From Trileptium ribeirensis (Eukaryota; Nematoda; Enoplea; Enoplida; Thoracostomopsidae), in the NCBI GenBank assembly GCA_030248225.1, contig JASANE010020187.1:62001-126000 (forward strand): a DNA stretch of 64,000 nucleotides. The letters are read 5' to 3'. Made by a program: the position numbers and the translations under genes. The notes under the pieces are model-generated. The model saw nothing but the letters and a program-made list of their open reading frames with translations. It made no database searches and had not been told where the DNA came from. Below, one piece after another: positions 1 through 13,600 of the stretch. Each line of letters opens with the position of its first letter. Within the stretch, counting starts at the first letter, position 1.

Positions 1-2093
1 TTTCATTTTAAGAATATTATGTTGTTTCAACACCTTACACAAGTGTGACAATTTATACGTATATTTTTCGTGGTCCAAAGAATACCCGAAAATATCGTTA
101 TCTCATTAGGCTGCGAAAATACAACTTCAAAAGCGAACAACTCAACAGAGGACTAACACGTTCCACCAACGTGCTGAACGGGTTAAATGTCCCTATAATC
201 ATACCGTTCACCCCCAATTTAGCATAGAACTTAGTTTGTAAAAACTTCGGCTCATAGATGGGAAGCGGTTGCTCTGACAAAACTGTTCAATGAGAGGATT
301 CTGTAAATCCATTTGTCGAACTGATACCCCTGGCAGGAGTTATAACCTAAAATGTTAGGTGTCCCTAAATGGTCAAAATCAAAGTTTCCAATTCGCGTCG
401 GTCAGTGATACCGCGGAATTCGGGGTACCATTTTCCCTGCATCCAGTGCCCAAAATCCCTGTTTCAAACTGACATTATAACGGGGTTTGCGACTATGGCT
501 CGGTACGTCAGAGGTACTGAATTCTTGAGCATTATGTAACAAGTCCCAATTTAAAGCGAATTTTACAACGAATAAACCGCGATAAACAATAAAACTTGAA
601 ATAGGTGAAAGGCCAGGAGTAGTGATTGTGCCGAATGCCGAGATTATCATCGTCTGAGTTTGCGAGGGCGAATGATCATTATGTTTTGCCCCATCTTTAT
701 CTTTAGCGCTCGTGAACCCATAATCCTCATATTTATAATCTTGTCACAGTTCCTACACCAAGCCTTGTGAATATTTCCAGGTACTGCTCGAACCCATTAA
801 GCGAAATCAGGATGAACATCATGGTTTAACCAACTCTCGTTGAATTTTAATTTAGGCATTATTTGAAAATATTTTAAAACTATTTAAAGATTTTATGGAT
901 TAATACATAACAAGTATATTACAAATTTATAGATTAATTTAAATAAATCTGTAGAACTTAATTCGCGATCAAGGAAGCGGAATAAAGTAAAAACTCGTAC
1001 TAAAAATTCCATAGACTGTCGCTTAACGGCCACAAACGGAAATGTACGAAGGGCTCAGCGGAAGTCGGTTTACACATCTGTAACTCGTGAGCTACACAGT
1101 AAATGTGTGCTACATAATATTTTTGTTCCAAAATCTCGTGTCTTTAATAGAATATTTTGTTTCAATAATTCTCAGATTTTGCAGAATCCTGAATTTCCGA
1201 AAATTATGCGCGAATTACAATATTTAGATAGGCGTTTACCTATATAATGTTAAAGTTATTTAATTTAATATCAACATTTTGATATTCGGAGATGCAAGAG
1301 CCGAAGTGATAAAATTGGTTCAAGGGATAAATGGGACATAAAACAAAAAAAACGAAACCGAGCTAGACTGTGAATTTCTCCCAAAAATGGCGAGTTAATT
1401 TAATTTTAAAATTCCCAGCTTTTCCCTGTTGCAAAATGACAAAATTCCCGGTCTTTGCCTGTTTTCCCTGTTGCGCAGGAACCCTGGTCGGTTCTGTGAT
1501 AAGTTAGGTAGGAACTCATAGGAAAAGCCCAAATGCAAAGCTAGGTGTATAAGTACATCTCATTACGAGTCGAATAAATAAAACAATCAGGTGAAGTTAT
1601 GAAACGTACAGACAGACAAAAAAAATTTCCAGTTGAACACTACTTCAGGAAACCCCACTCGCTACGCTCGCTCCGTTGCAATAAAGGATCATAGCTAAGT
1701 TTAAGCTAATCGTCTGAGCACACCATCACAAAAATTTATGTACGTATTACAAACGGGGCCTGGCCTCTATAAAAGAGGAAGAGAGATGCCCAGGGTATTC
1801 GAGCTCCACCAGGATTTTTACGTTTCCTCCCCAGGTCAACTCCAGGCACCAACCAGGTATTTTAAGGTGACATCAAAAATGATCGTCCTAACAAGAAGCG
1901 GATATGACAAAACTCAAAGCTACTGCTTATATTTGGACCATTAATGACAAAATCCTAACTTTAATGAAGTTCGGTCTGCAGAAGTACGTGTTTTCATTGG
2001 GTAATAATAAATAATGCAACAAAAACAACCATATATACAGCCTCTAAATTTATGAAAAACATTATAAAATGCAATTAAATACAACCAGTTGAC

Positions 2094-2198
2094 CTGGAGG
2101 ACACGGTTTTCCTACAGGTAGGAGTTGGGCACCCCATACAAAATTTTGGTACTGTTGAGAGGTCAGGGGGCTACAACTGATATCTGGAAGTGAACTGC
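2094..2198 (-). CDS. Possible 3' exon of the GEMIN5 gene (weak)
   Basis: On the minus strand a 105-nt open segment sits between a good acceptor (TCGTTGCAG) and a donor (CTCCAG then GTCAAC). It starts with two bases of a split codon, which fits the one-base overhang left by the last confident GEMIN5 exon. The peptide is Ser/Pro/Gln-rich (contains SSLPDISCSPLTSQQYQNF) and has no clear match to the linker that follows the Gemin5 propeller. Phase fit alone has about a one-in-three chance of being accidental, so this is only a candidate. Confidence 0.2.
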
Positions 2199-3920
2199 CT
2201 GCAACGACGTAAGCATAACTAAGATATGCGGACATTCTGACATTTCTACCAAAAATCTGTAGTAAAATTTTAATAGTAGTTTTTCGAAAGAAAGCCGCGA
2301 ACACATGACTCGAAGATACTGAAGAATATAGTGTAAGATTTAGACCGATTTTTTGGACAGAAGTTACACGTTGAAGGTATTTAATCTACACTTTGCCAAA
2401 ATCAAAAGTCTCTAGCTTCTAGTTTTTTTTCCGAAGGCTCTTTGGTGTTCTCTCGAGATCCACAAAATATATCAATTGAAGAAATTAGTGTCTTAGTGTC
2501 AACTATAAGATGAAATAATATCCACTATAAATCAATTCTTAGCTGTAGTTGACGTAGTGTTAAATTATATCCCAAATATTGATGCAAAAGTGTATAAATG
2601 TCCCTGGCTTATTCATATCCCAAATACTCACTACATCACAAACAGAGCTGAAATAGCGAATGACAAAAAACTTGAGTATACTGTGTTGTGAAGTTTCAAA
2701 GTTAGACTTCCGGGTATGGTAGTGCACATGCGGATATTCGATATATTCCACATTTCAGCTGGATATCCGCATATAGCAGACGACTGCCAAGTAGCCAAGT
2801 TACAGGCGACTGCCAAATCACCCGGCCATATCCATGCCCATGACTACTACCAACATGCGGACAGATAGACTTCAAAGATTAACACAAAGTAGTAACTAGT
2901 CACTGATAATTTGCAATATTATAACGCCTAGATCAGACTTATGTTTGAACATTGGGTTTGCAGCGTAGTAAATACAATGCGCGTGCAAAAAGCCCATTTT
3001 GAGGCCGCGGGAATCCGCACATCCCAGAAACTTTTCCACAACCACTAGGACCGTATGGGATCTCTCATCGAATTTTTTCAGACCAACCAGACCATACCAA
3101 AAATGTTAACGTATATACAGTGGATTTCCAAGTTCATTATAAATATTATTATATACCCTTATGCTGTAAACATCTCTAAATAATACACGATTGTTTGCCC
3201 GAGACTAGTTGCCGAAGCTATACCACGAGCTGCTATTCACGTTCCTACTTCATAGCCTACCTGTTTAGCACCCTTCCAACCACTAAACTTTATACTCGCC
3301 GGCATGTTAGGAAACATTGAATCACATTACCAAGTTACTCTACAAACGGCAACCATTAACAAGGCCGAACACTGCACATAGTCGCACCCGTAGCTACGTG
3401 TAGAGACGCACAGCTCTGAGACATACAACAATGGTGAATAATGATATACAACTATAATTATAATCATGTTACAGGTAAACTGAGGCGCATTTTTGAAGCG
3501 CAGCGTGTGCAGTTTCACTTCGTGTTAATTTGAACTTTTCTCAGCGGAATAGAATCACGGCAGCTACGGATTTGCTATAGAACCTACTTTGTTAGAACAA
3601 TTATTACAGTACCTTTAAAGGTACGAGCCAACGCTTGAAAATATACCCAAACGCTAGAATTTTACAAATTTCGACTGAGTTCATGGCCGGTAAAGGTTAA
3701 GGATGAGTTTAATAACTGATTAGAGACCTCGGTTTCGCTTTAAATCTCTACTGAATACGTAATTACACTGCTGATATGATGCTAGACCTACGGTGCTATC
3801 AACGTTGGCTCTAGAAATCTTAAAGCTTTGCCATTTTTTCAATTTGGTTGTATGTCCTGGGTTATGTTGGGTCCTTTTTTCAGGGATCGTATATTAAGAT
3901 GAAAGTATATATAACGGTAA

Positions 3921-4221
3921 TTACTTATTATGCGGTCGATACAGCAATCATTAGTAAAATATCTATACTGCAATAAATGACTCCTGAAATTATAATTTTT
4001 GTTAAAATCCGTGAGTTTTATAAAATTTGGAATGTTTCCGGTCTTTTGACCATTGTAGCAATATAATTGTAGCAATTTTTACTTATTATGCGCTCGATAC
4101 AGCAATCATTAGAAAATATCTATACCGCAATAAATGACTCCTGAAATTATAATTTTTGTTAAAATCCGTGAATTTTATAAAATTCGGAATGTTTCCGGTC
4201 TTTTGGCCATTGTAGCAACAT
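3921..4221. repeat. Tandem duplication, about 158-bp unit
   Basis: Two copies in direct tandem, the first from 3921 and the second from 4079. They are nearly identical, sharing for example the run ATGACTCCTGAAATTATAA, with scattered substitutions and one small indel. No coding capacity is evident; open frames across it change between copies. Confidence 0.85.
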
Positions 4222-5032
4222 GGGGTCATTTATGGTTTCGAAATAAACTGAAATTGATCTTCACGTTGTTGCCAAAGCATTGCAGTTGTATTTATTATCT
4301 GTCTAGGGCTTTGAAGCTCTTATGGAAGCTCAATTTGGAACAACAATCCATATTCAATGACCGTAGTCGAAGCAACAACTCTCTCTGTTTCCCCGAACGA
4401 GGGAGTATTTACGCATTTTTTATATACGGTCTGAAGTCATTAAAAACCAGCTGTAATAGCACGCCAAACGAGTTTATTGCTTGCTTCGTGTGAACGATGC
4501 ATTTACAACGTAATTTACGCGGTTGGACTCGTTGGTTATATAGTTTTAAACGTAAAATGGGTAATATACCTATGTTAGGTGCTGCGTGTAGATTTTGCTA
4601 ACAAAAAGTCAAATTCTTCTTAATTTTTCCAAATTTATTTGTATGCAGAGGGCTAGCTTTCGTCTATAAAGTTTCAGGGCAGCTGGTTAACAAAAGCAAT
4701 TGTATTAGCATGGCATGCATTCGACTAATCAGACTAGCTAGATCCAAGGAATATCCGGAATTCCAATTCCTGCAAAATTCGGTATCTGTGATTGGCTTTT
4801 ATCAGAATTGAAGCTCCGGTTTCTTGTTTGCTAATATGGTTTCATGTTGGCTAGTATCTACATAACAAAATCTGTAATGTAAATAAATGCTTTCCATTTC
4901 CTTTGTTTCGTTACTTATGAACAGGGTCTAAGAGACAATCTCAGGGGTGGATTAGTGAGAAAGCAGGGCATTGAAACATAATTATTTTGCAAGGTAGCGA
5001 GACATTTCAGGGAATTCCGACGACCTCTCAGC

Positions 5033-5320
5033 TTGGATACCTACACTCAGCCATTCTCCCACCCAACTCGCCATAACGCCATGTTGGATTTTGCCCATAA
5101 CTTTTCCCACGGGAAAAATTCAAAAATCGAGCTCCGTCAATACACTAAATCGACTATTGCGGTTCGAACGAGCTATCTTGCATCAAAATCCGCCCACCCG
5201 TTATCGAGATCCAGGTGCGACACACACACAGACAGGACCTCCTCAACCCCCACAGACAGGACCTCCTCAACCCCCTCCAGAGCCAAAATTGAAAATTCTC
5301 GTTCCATTCGAGCGAAGCGA
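5033..5320. repeat. Dispersed repeat, copy 1 (partner at 48.65-48.9 kb)
   Basis: About 250 bp shared with 48650-48905 in the same orientation, including CCGTTATCGAGATCCAGGTG followed by an ACACACACAGACAGGACC segment. Copy 1 carries an extra internal duplication of a 24-bp CACAGACAGGACCTCCTCAACCCC-type unit at 5227-5278. The ending, a sentence-like 'query' sequence leading into CA/GA-rich bases, resembles the 3' tails of some invertebrate non-LTR elements, but no reverse transcriptase is attached. Confidence 0.7.
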
Positions 5321-6062
5321 GCATGAGCTGAACATGAGCTCGATACGTGTCCGTTCGTTCGTTTGTAAACGAAAGTTCTAACGTTCGTTTGTAAACGAAA
5401 GTTCTAAAGTTCGTTTGCGTCTCGGGTTGGATTTTGTGCACTTATTTGTGTACATGACTGTATGTACAAAATGCTGTATTTCACAGTGTTGCATATGTCG
5501 TTTAGAGATGTGCACAGCTATACACTGAGCATTAAATTACAAACTGAGCCACCGAATATCAGCCACGTTGCTTGAATAGTTGAGGAGATATATCCATTAC
5601 TGGGCTTTCGTGAAGCAGGGGGGTCAGGAAAGGGTCCCACCAACTTTTCAGGTAAAGTCCACATTCTCTGTAACCCAATTATCTCTCACTCCCAAGAGGG
5701 GTCTCCTCAAGACCAGAGTCGTTCCTTTTCAGTGATAGCCTCATGATGATGCTAAATTATTGTTCTTTTGTTTTTGGTTTTGTGGGGTATAGGGCCTTCT
5801 TTGGTAAATTTTTTCCCAATAGCTTCGCTTAATTAACGTCTACCACCTTCTCCATGGGTCGGTTTTTTCGCTCTTTCCAATGGAAAACTTATGTTATAGA
5901 ATAGCTAGTTAAAACTCTATATGTTATAGAAAACGCAACAGCCTATCTAGGAGTGTATGTCAATAGGTTGCCCTGATAAAAAGATATGGAGTCAGACATT
6001 AGAAATGCAAGTGAAAAATGGATAATTGGAAATTTGGTTAGATATGTTTGATGCACTGGAGC

Positions 6063-7204
6063 TAGGGAATAACTGGAATTTCGATTCCGGCAAAAATCGT
6101 GTTCCGGTTGCGGTTCCGGGAAAGGGAAAAACCATACCGGAACCGGAATTCCGGTTTGAAAATTTTGTTTGAAATTTTCACGTGTTTGCTTCATCTGCAG
6201 TCCAACCATATGTAATATATAATACACAATGATCAAGTTTCAATATAACCAAGCAAAAGAAAATATTAATTCAGCAATTTGCCGTGTGAAACGTAAGTAA
6301 GACACGTAATTTCAGTACCAATTTTTCATCTTGACCATGCAAGAGTTTGTTAACAAAACAAAGCCACCTTGACGCTTGTGGCAGCTATTTTACGCATTAA
6401 GATGTCTGCGGGTTATGTTACAAGTAAACCCGTTCAACTCGGTAACATAGTATGGATTATTTAGAAGTACTTAGTTGTAAGCTTAAATAAATTGCGTCAA
6501 GCATCAGACAGTGCGCTTATAAACTTTGTAAGTCAGTCTACATTGAAGTAAAGTAACATGTTTGTAACGCAGCCGGAAGCTGCGTTCATGGCAATGAACT
6601 GTATTCAGTGAAATTGCACGAGCAGTATAACAGTTTGCTTCATTTGTAGCATTCTGATCTGAAGGTTATCATCATTATCATCAAGCTGACGGGCACTGGT
6701 TGTCCAAGGTTAGCCTAAACAATGTCTCTGTCCACTGATCAGAAAATTATAGTATACCTTCCTATATTTTCTTTTAGAACCAAATATACCAATAATTTCA
6801 AGTTGCCTACAGAATAACATGTAACAAACGTATATATGTGTAGTAAAAGCAGGCGATTGGAGAAATAGCAAAAGTGTTTAGTCCTCGCGCCATGCAATCA
6901 TGTTTAGTTACAACAACATTCAGTTTGACGCAATTTACGCAAGCTGTATAGTGGAAGGCATTTTTTGCTCTGGGGTCCAATAACCATAACATTGATCGAT
7001 AATTATACATATTTGCTTCCCTAGTATATTCAAAGTTCCAGAAAGGCAATGCTTTTGCAATACATTAAGTTTAATGTAACAGTTATTTTTAATAGATTTT
7101 AAATCCACTGTACCTTCATTTTTTCCTTTATCTGTTTTACTATATAAGTTTCGAAGGTTCCGGATGAGGTTTAAATGAATGGTTCCGGTTCTGGTTATTC
7201 ACTG
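6063..7204 (+). mobile_element. hAT-like non-autonomous element, copy 1 (degraded)
   Basis: About 1.14 kb, collinear with the elements at 23043-24195 and, inverted, at 49746-50884. The left end (TAGGGAATAACTGGAAT...) and right end (...GGTTCTGGTTATTCACTG) are degraded versions of the CAGGGAATAACCGGAAC terminal inverted repeat. The subterminal region is rich in CCGGAATTCCGG palindromes. No intact 8-bp target duplication remains at this copy (ACTGGAGC versus GTTATCAG). There is no transposase; short open frames are not conserved among copies. Confidence 0.75.
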
Positions 7205-7430
7205 GTTATCAGTATCATACAAACCAGTATCAATCGCCGTCATCCACATTTTGTACAACCACATCTAAAACCAGCTTCCATTGGGAAGCATCATTACAAA
7301 TAATACAGTGGCTTCTAAATAATATATAGAAAACAAATTATCTCGCGGAAATATGAGGCAACTTTCCGCCAGACTTAAAGCTAGCTACCAGATTTAACAA
7401 GCCAACTGTGTAGATTTTAATTAATCTTAC

Positions 7431-7608
7431 CCACTGTATCTCCAAATCGAGCGGGATGATTAGAAACAAACCAACAATGAACTTCCGCCGATTCTTCGCC
7501 CACCGAATAAATTTTATTGATGTCATGTGGGTTAAATGCAACCGATAAAACTCTTGACCTATGCTCTCGATACACAGCATCCACGGTACCGGCAATTAAA
7601 TTGTATAC
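7431..7608 (-). CDS. GEMIN5: GEMIN5 exon 14 of those found (last propeller blade)
   Basis: 178 nt between TATTTTTGCAG and GTAAGATT; phase 0 in, one base (G) left over. It begins VYNLIAGTVDAVYREHRSR, aligning with human VWDALREEPLCNFRGHRGR, and ends at EVHCWFVSNHP, equivalent to human VHKWLTSMQDH at the end of the second propeller. It joins exon 13 directly, completing one WD repeat across the junction (DSTVN then VYNL). The next coding exon to the left was not identified. Confidence 0.9.
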
Positions 7609-10600
7609 CTGCAAAAATATTGTCACAATACAAGAACCTTAAAAGTTTTGGTGAAAACCGAAACAACCGGTTTGACTAAGCAGCATGCATCACGCAACAA
7701 AACCCATGTAATCTGCCAAGATTTTACGACCGACAAACAGAATGTGTAATCGTGAACAATTGGAATATTGAAATAATAATAAAGTTACAATGTTTAGCGA
7801 CAAGAAAAAAATTTATGCGTATATGGATGGCATATATACTCAAATAATATGAAAAATTTACTACACTGGACAGTGAACAACGAAAATGTAACTATATGAA
7901 TTCGAGAAACCTTTTCATATTTTCCTCTGGTCGGGTTCAATTACTGATACAATTATTCATTATTGCTTGGGGTTTAATTGTATAATGTGCATTTTTGTTG
8001 TGTACTTACTATGAATAAGCTATTTAAGCTATATTAGCGCTTTCAGTTCCCCCAGTTAGCTGGGGGTCTCCAGCACGACCTAGGGGAAACCAGTTTTCTC
8101 GCCCCCGTCCCTAGGTGCCCATCAGTTCGATGCGGGGGTACTTTGAAGACAGTTTGAGAAAGCCAGATTTAGACAATTCCTGTTGACCAATTGGTTGATA
8201 TTGCACTTGGTATGTTACGGCAGTGCGCGTGTGAGATCAAGAGTCGTATCTCTTCCCATTCCAACTACGGACAAATGTGGCCATTAGCGTAACTGGGCGT
8301 ATGTATGCTACATAAAAATAGAAAATATTAAGTTCGTTTTGTGCCATAACAATGGCAATATTTCGTGTAAGTCGAAAAGGAAATCAAATCCTAGATAGTG
8401 AGTAAAAAACAAAAACGATTTATTACAGCCTCTAGCTAGTTACGCGTACACACGTTGGTCAAGTGAACAAATCACGGACAAATGTAGCCATTAGGGTACC
8501 AAAGTTTTTATGCATTACAATAAACAATAAGTTCGTTTGTGCCACAACAATGGTAGTATTTAGTGGAAGTCGTAAAACGAAATCAAGTCTTTAGATTGTG
8601 AGAAGGTACAGCTAACCTCAATAGTATTGTCAAACATCTTTATCCATAACAAAATAAATTTCAAGTATATAATCGCTAATATGTAAAAAACAAAAACGAT
8701 TTATTGAAGCATTGAAGATTTATTTTTTATTAAAACAAAAACGTTTTTCACGTGAACAAGTCACAGACTGAATAAACAAGTTGAATAACACTGAAATGAT
8801 TTGTTGCAGCTATGCTTACATTGACAGTTGAATCCTGAGCGCCTGATGCCAAATACAGCATTTCATCTTGGCGCGGCCACGCAAGGCATATGATCCTCGA
8901 TTTATGGAACGAAAGTATTTTAGGCGCAGGAATTTGCTCATCACCTAAATGAATGCACGAATATATTATAAAAACCACAGTTACCAATGTGGTATAAAAC
9001 ACAGATTACTAAAGAAGTGCACAGTGCCCGCCACAAATGACAGCTGTTTGCAGGATGTCTGCTCTGCTCGCTACTCGCTAGCTGCACAAACTAAGCTATA
9101 ACACTGCATATCGATGAACGCTCGCTGATGATGCGATAATCATTTCTAGAGCGTACTACAATTATTAAATAATACTGTATCTTTATATGCTTCAGGTACA
9201 ACTTAGAAAAAACAATAAAATCTTTATTGAGGACCACATTCAATAACGTCAGTCTTAATTGATTAAATTAAAATTTTTATTACACCTAGCCAAATTTACT
9301 TCATTTTATTCACGAACGCTGAATGATATAGAACTACAGATCACTGGCAGTGTGTTGATATCTGCGTAGAATTAAAGTCATAGGCATAACTAGGTTTACC
9401 AAATTTTTCAACTGACAAAGGTCGCAAATTATAATCCTCTTATAGCCGCTAGGTGGGATATTATCGCTCATTCCCCCTGAAAGACTGAAAGCAGTTGCTT
9501 TACAATACATTCGGAGAAATAATTAAATTCAGAGACCAATAGCTCATGATTGAAGACTATCAACGTTACCAATTACACCTAGACTCACCGTCTCGTTTTT
9601 ATTCTGCCGTGCTCTATTCTACTTAATGTGAAACAAGCGATCGAATAACATTATACCGTCTATAAGAATAATACCGGTCTTTCAACAGGCCGAAAATAGA
9701 GAAGTGGAAGCCATTTGCAATGTTTACACAAGTTTTTGACATATTGTTCCAGAACGTACACATTTTCGGCAGTAACAGCATTAATAGAGATTGCATTATT
9801 GCTTTATTAAATCACCTAATTATATTTTCGAGCTCCCAGAATTATAGGCAGTTTCCAGTTTTAATTCAAGGTCATGCCAGAGGTAAAATTTGGCTTAACC
9901 ATGCTAACGCCCAAGGATCTCCCAGGTATTTTTAGATATAAAAACGGGAAATTGGCAGCGCAAAATTTATAGCAAAGGAATCGTGTGGTATAATCAGGGA
10001 AATCAGCTTGTCATTTTGCTAATCACGTCACGCTGATCTCTCCACAGAGGGAGGGGCAGGATATTCATGCTTCCTCAGTATTTCCACGGTCCCTTAAGAT
10101 CATGTCCACAGGTTGATTTTGTCTTCCCCTTCAACTCCCATGCACCTCTCAAGTATTTTATGGCTACGCAAAAATAATGGCCATAACAAAAACGGTTGTA
10201 ACATAACTAAATACTACTTAACGTGATAGAATTGTACTATATTACGGTAGCAGGCGGGAATCTCCTTTCCCAAAAGAAGGCCCATTTCGCGCCCAATCTC
10301 CCCGGTTTTCTGCTCCCGAATGTCCGAAGAGGAGTGCCCCATTTCGTCGCCCGGTCCGGGAGCGTCCGTGGACAAGCCAGAATATTGGATGTTTCCTTAA
10401 ACATATGTCAAAACAAATGGTTTTTGCGAGAAAAATATATAAAAATCACTATCAATTTTGACAATAAAAGCTACTTAAACCTATGAACACCTGAAGCTTT
10501 ACAATGCTTGGTCTCACAGAAGTTTAGGATTTCCGCCTATAATTCTGCGTGTCATAAAACATATAACTTGTCTGAAGGCACTAAAAACAACGCATAACAA

Positions 10601-13600
10601 AATAAGTGAAGGCAGACAAATCCATTCGATAAGTTTCCGAAATCATCCTTAAAACAATCTGAAAACGTATGGTACAGTCATATTGGAATCTGCGAACTCC
10701 ATCGTGTTGAATATACCAAAAAATCTCTACAAACCATTCTAAATCCCCTGACAGATACAGTACTCGAACAACTTGATAAGGAAACATTATAGAAACCGAG
10801 TTTGTCGAACCTAAACACATTGAACACCACCGGCGTGCTGGACTCTACATAATCAAACCCTATATATAGACTATTCTTGATGCCCTACTAACCAATATGT
10901 TAAACGTAGATGCTGGACCCTAGATAACAAAACCATCGTAATATGCCTGCTTGATAACTTGAGACATCCGCTTGAAAGCACAAGCACGCAATAACGTGAC
11001 GAAATGCGAAATATTGATATTTCTGGCAAAAGATTGTCAAACCATACACGGGTCAAAAGTGGCAAAAGGAAGTGGTCCCACAAAAATGTTCAACAATATT
11101 GTATCTCGATATGCTGATATCGGTTAAATTTCGGATTTTCGATGTCGCGAGAGGTGAGCTGCGAAACGCCACCCGTTTGCAAGATTTGGGAAAAAAAACG
11201 ATTTTTTGCCATTTTGTCACAACGCTTAGTTCAGGTAAAAAGCACATACATCCACCCACGGCCCAGTGATGAGTTACATACACAACGAAAGCGCCTTCGT
11301 TTGAGACTCCGCTCACTTCGCTAGTTTAGTTTTAATTATGCTTTCAGCTACTGTTCTAGCGTAGCTATAATGATTCAACTCCTTTCGTCGAAATTTTGGT
11401 TTATAGGTGGTGCTAAATCTGCCCCTGGGCATAAGTATAGCTCAATGCATTACGACAGCAAAGTGCTTTCTTTTCAAAGTTATTGGTAGCAATCTTTTCC
11501 ACTACACCTAAAACAGCAATTCATGTTAGACATTATGTATAACTACTTGTTCGGCATTTTCTCCATTTTCTTGGAATTTCGACTTTTACCTTGTCATTTC
11601 TCGACATTTGCCTTAGCCTACAGCTTTCATACATTGATAATCAGTATATCCTTACGAGGCAGTAGGCATTGCTGGCACATTAATCGTGAACAAAAAACGC
11701 GTTGGCTTCATGACAACTTACCACATAATGTGTGTTATTTACTTACCGGTGTCATTCCCAGTGTCATAAACTAAGACATCTCCACTTGCCAGACCAACAG
11801 CAACAATTTGATACCGATGTGGATGCCATTCTATAGCAGAAACGCCATGATGTCCTGTTGTTATAATGTAGGCGTTCGAAAAATCATTATTTAAAATACG
11901 AACAGTCCTGAAAAAGAAGAAATTAGTGTAAAGCAAAAAGTGCTAGCAAAAAAATTTTAGATCTCTTGAGGCAACAGCCTATTCAGCAGGTAAGTTTGGC
12001 GACATTCGAAATATCGAATATATACTCCGAATCAAATAATGTGGTTTACCCTAATTGATTTATGATGCCTATTTTCAAACAAGACGATATAAAACTTGAT
12101 AGAATTCCCATGTTTTTACGAAAAAACGGGGCAGGCTTTCACAAGGAAAATACTGGCCTACCCACAGCTTCGTTAAGTTTTTCCGCAGGTACGTCACTCC
12201 ACTCATCCGAAACGCCATGTTCAAAAAATGTAAGAATTGCTAATGCCACAATGTCTATATGCTTGCTAAATGTTTTTGAAACATTTCCAAATACTAATGC
12301 TAGCCCGAAAATATTTGTACGACAATTAAAAATGCCTGAAAACTAGGAAATAACTAGCCCTATAGAGTAAAATTTTGTCCCCCACAGGTTGAAGTTCCTC
12401 CAAGAATTAAAATACACCCACCTGAAAGGTTCTTTTTGAAAGGCTGTGGACAAGTAAGACAGCTTGACCACTTGTACGTAGTGCCATATACTATATACTA
12501 CTACAACCGAGGACTGTTTGAAACATCGGTTAAACAATAGACGTAAACGATAAAAAATAAAGTAGTTAAAAATACCATATCACTTCAGTTCCTAGGATAT
12601 CAAGATATTCTTACTTATAAAAGCATGTATGAATTCCGCGTTATTAGAAAAACTTCAATGAAGCAGTGCCCATCTTGCAAACAAATACGATAAATCTCTG
12701 TAATTTTTTGTGGTTCATTCTTGTCCATTAACAGCGTTTCCAGCAGCACGCATGTCGCATTTCTGAGTACAACCATAATCAGCTTAAACAATTCTTTTTA
12801 CTTCATACAAAACCCCACGCAGTGGATAATACGAGTATGTGCCACGAGGTCATGATGAACTTGATAACTACTCAAACTTTTTTCAAAAACTCATGAAGAA
12901 TCAAAATATTCAGTCACCAAGAGGTCATGATGAACCCTTTGAAAATGTGACCCTCATGTCACACTCTATTATATACGCTGTGCGACGTGCGATATCTGTG
13001 TTTGTGATGCTTAAAAATGTCTGCACCGGTACCGATATTTGTAAATATCGGCCGAACCCTTGTTTGCGCGAAATTATTCTACCTGAGGTTCTAGTTTGTT
13101 ATTACAGATCACGATACATGATAATAATGTATACAGTGTAATAAAACATGGTCTGTAGCCGAGCAATGCGTTTTTGTACCATTTGAAGACTGATATGGTA
13201 TTAGCTTAGCTAATACCTTATTAGTTTTTTGGCTCCCCCGGCAGACCCCAGGACCTTGCCAGGGGGCACCTAACGGAGTGCTGGGGGCAGCCGGGGGGGC
13301 ACCCCCCCCGGCCCTTTTGGGTTCCCCCGGCAAAATTTTTGCGAATGGAGAGGCCAGAGCTAGAGTACGTCATGAACATTTGAAGAAGAGTGCGGCACTC
13401 AATATCTACGCTGTGGGATGACGCGGTCCATTTTTCAGTCATATGTCCCATTTTCCGGAGGGGAGACAAATTTCCCACTTTTGTCCTGCGCTCCACCCGC
13501 CAACTATTGTCCACATTCGAGCAAATAATTCGCAATAAAAAATTTAGCTTGTTCGTTTTTGGAACAAAAGTTATGGGACAGGACGAAAGTAGAAGGAGGC

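Larger units (their letters stand above)
1..7430. other. Region 3' of the last identified GEMIN5 exon: repeats, no confirmed gene
   Basis: This stretch lies downstream of the last confident GEMIN5 exon, and because that exon ends with an unspliced phase-1 codon it should contain further exons or be intron. I see no recognisable protein. It holds a GC-richer repeat at 1740-1945 (related to stretches near 8.05, 9.8 and 38.7 kb), a tandem duplication at 3921-4221, a repeat shared with 48.65-48.9 kb at 5033-5320, and a hAT-like element at 6063-7204. A possible exon with good splice sites at 2094-2198 is listed separately. Confidence 0.6.

Noticed and set aside
4134..4493. 119-codon plus frame
   Set aside because: It begins within a tandem noncoding duplication and has no recognisable domain.
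7338..7405. Possible terminal exon ending ...SGGKLPHISAR then TAA
   Set aside because: It is in phase with the last GEMIN5 exon and follows an AG, but the implied intron would be only 25 nt, too short to splice, and the peptide has no Gemin5 counterpart.
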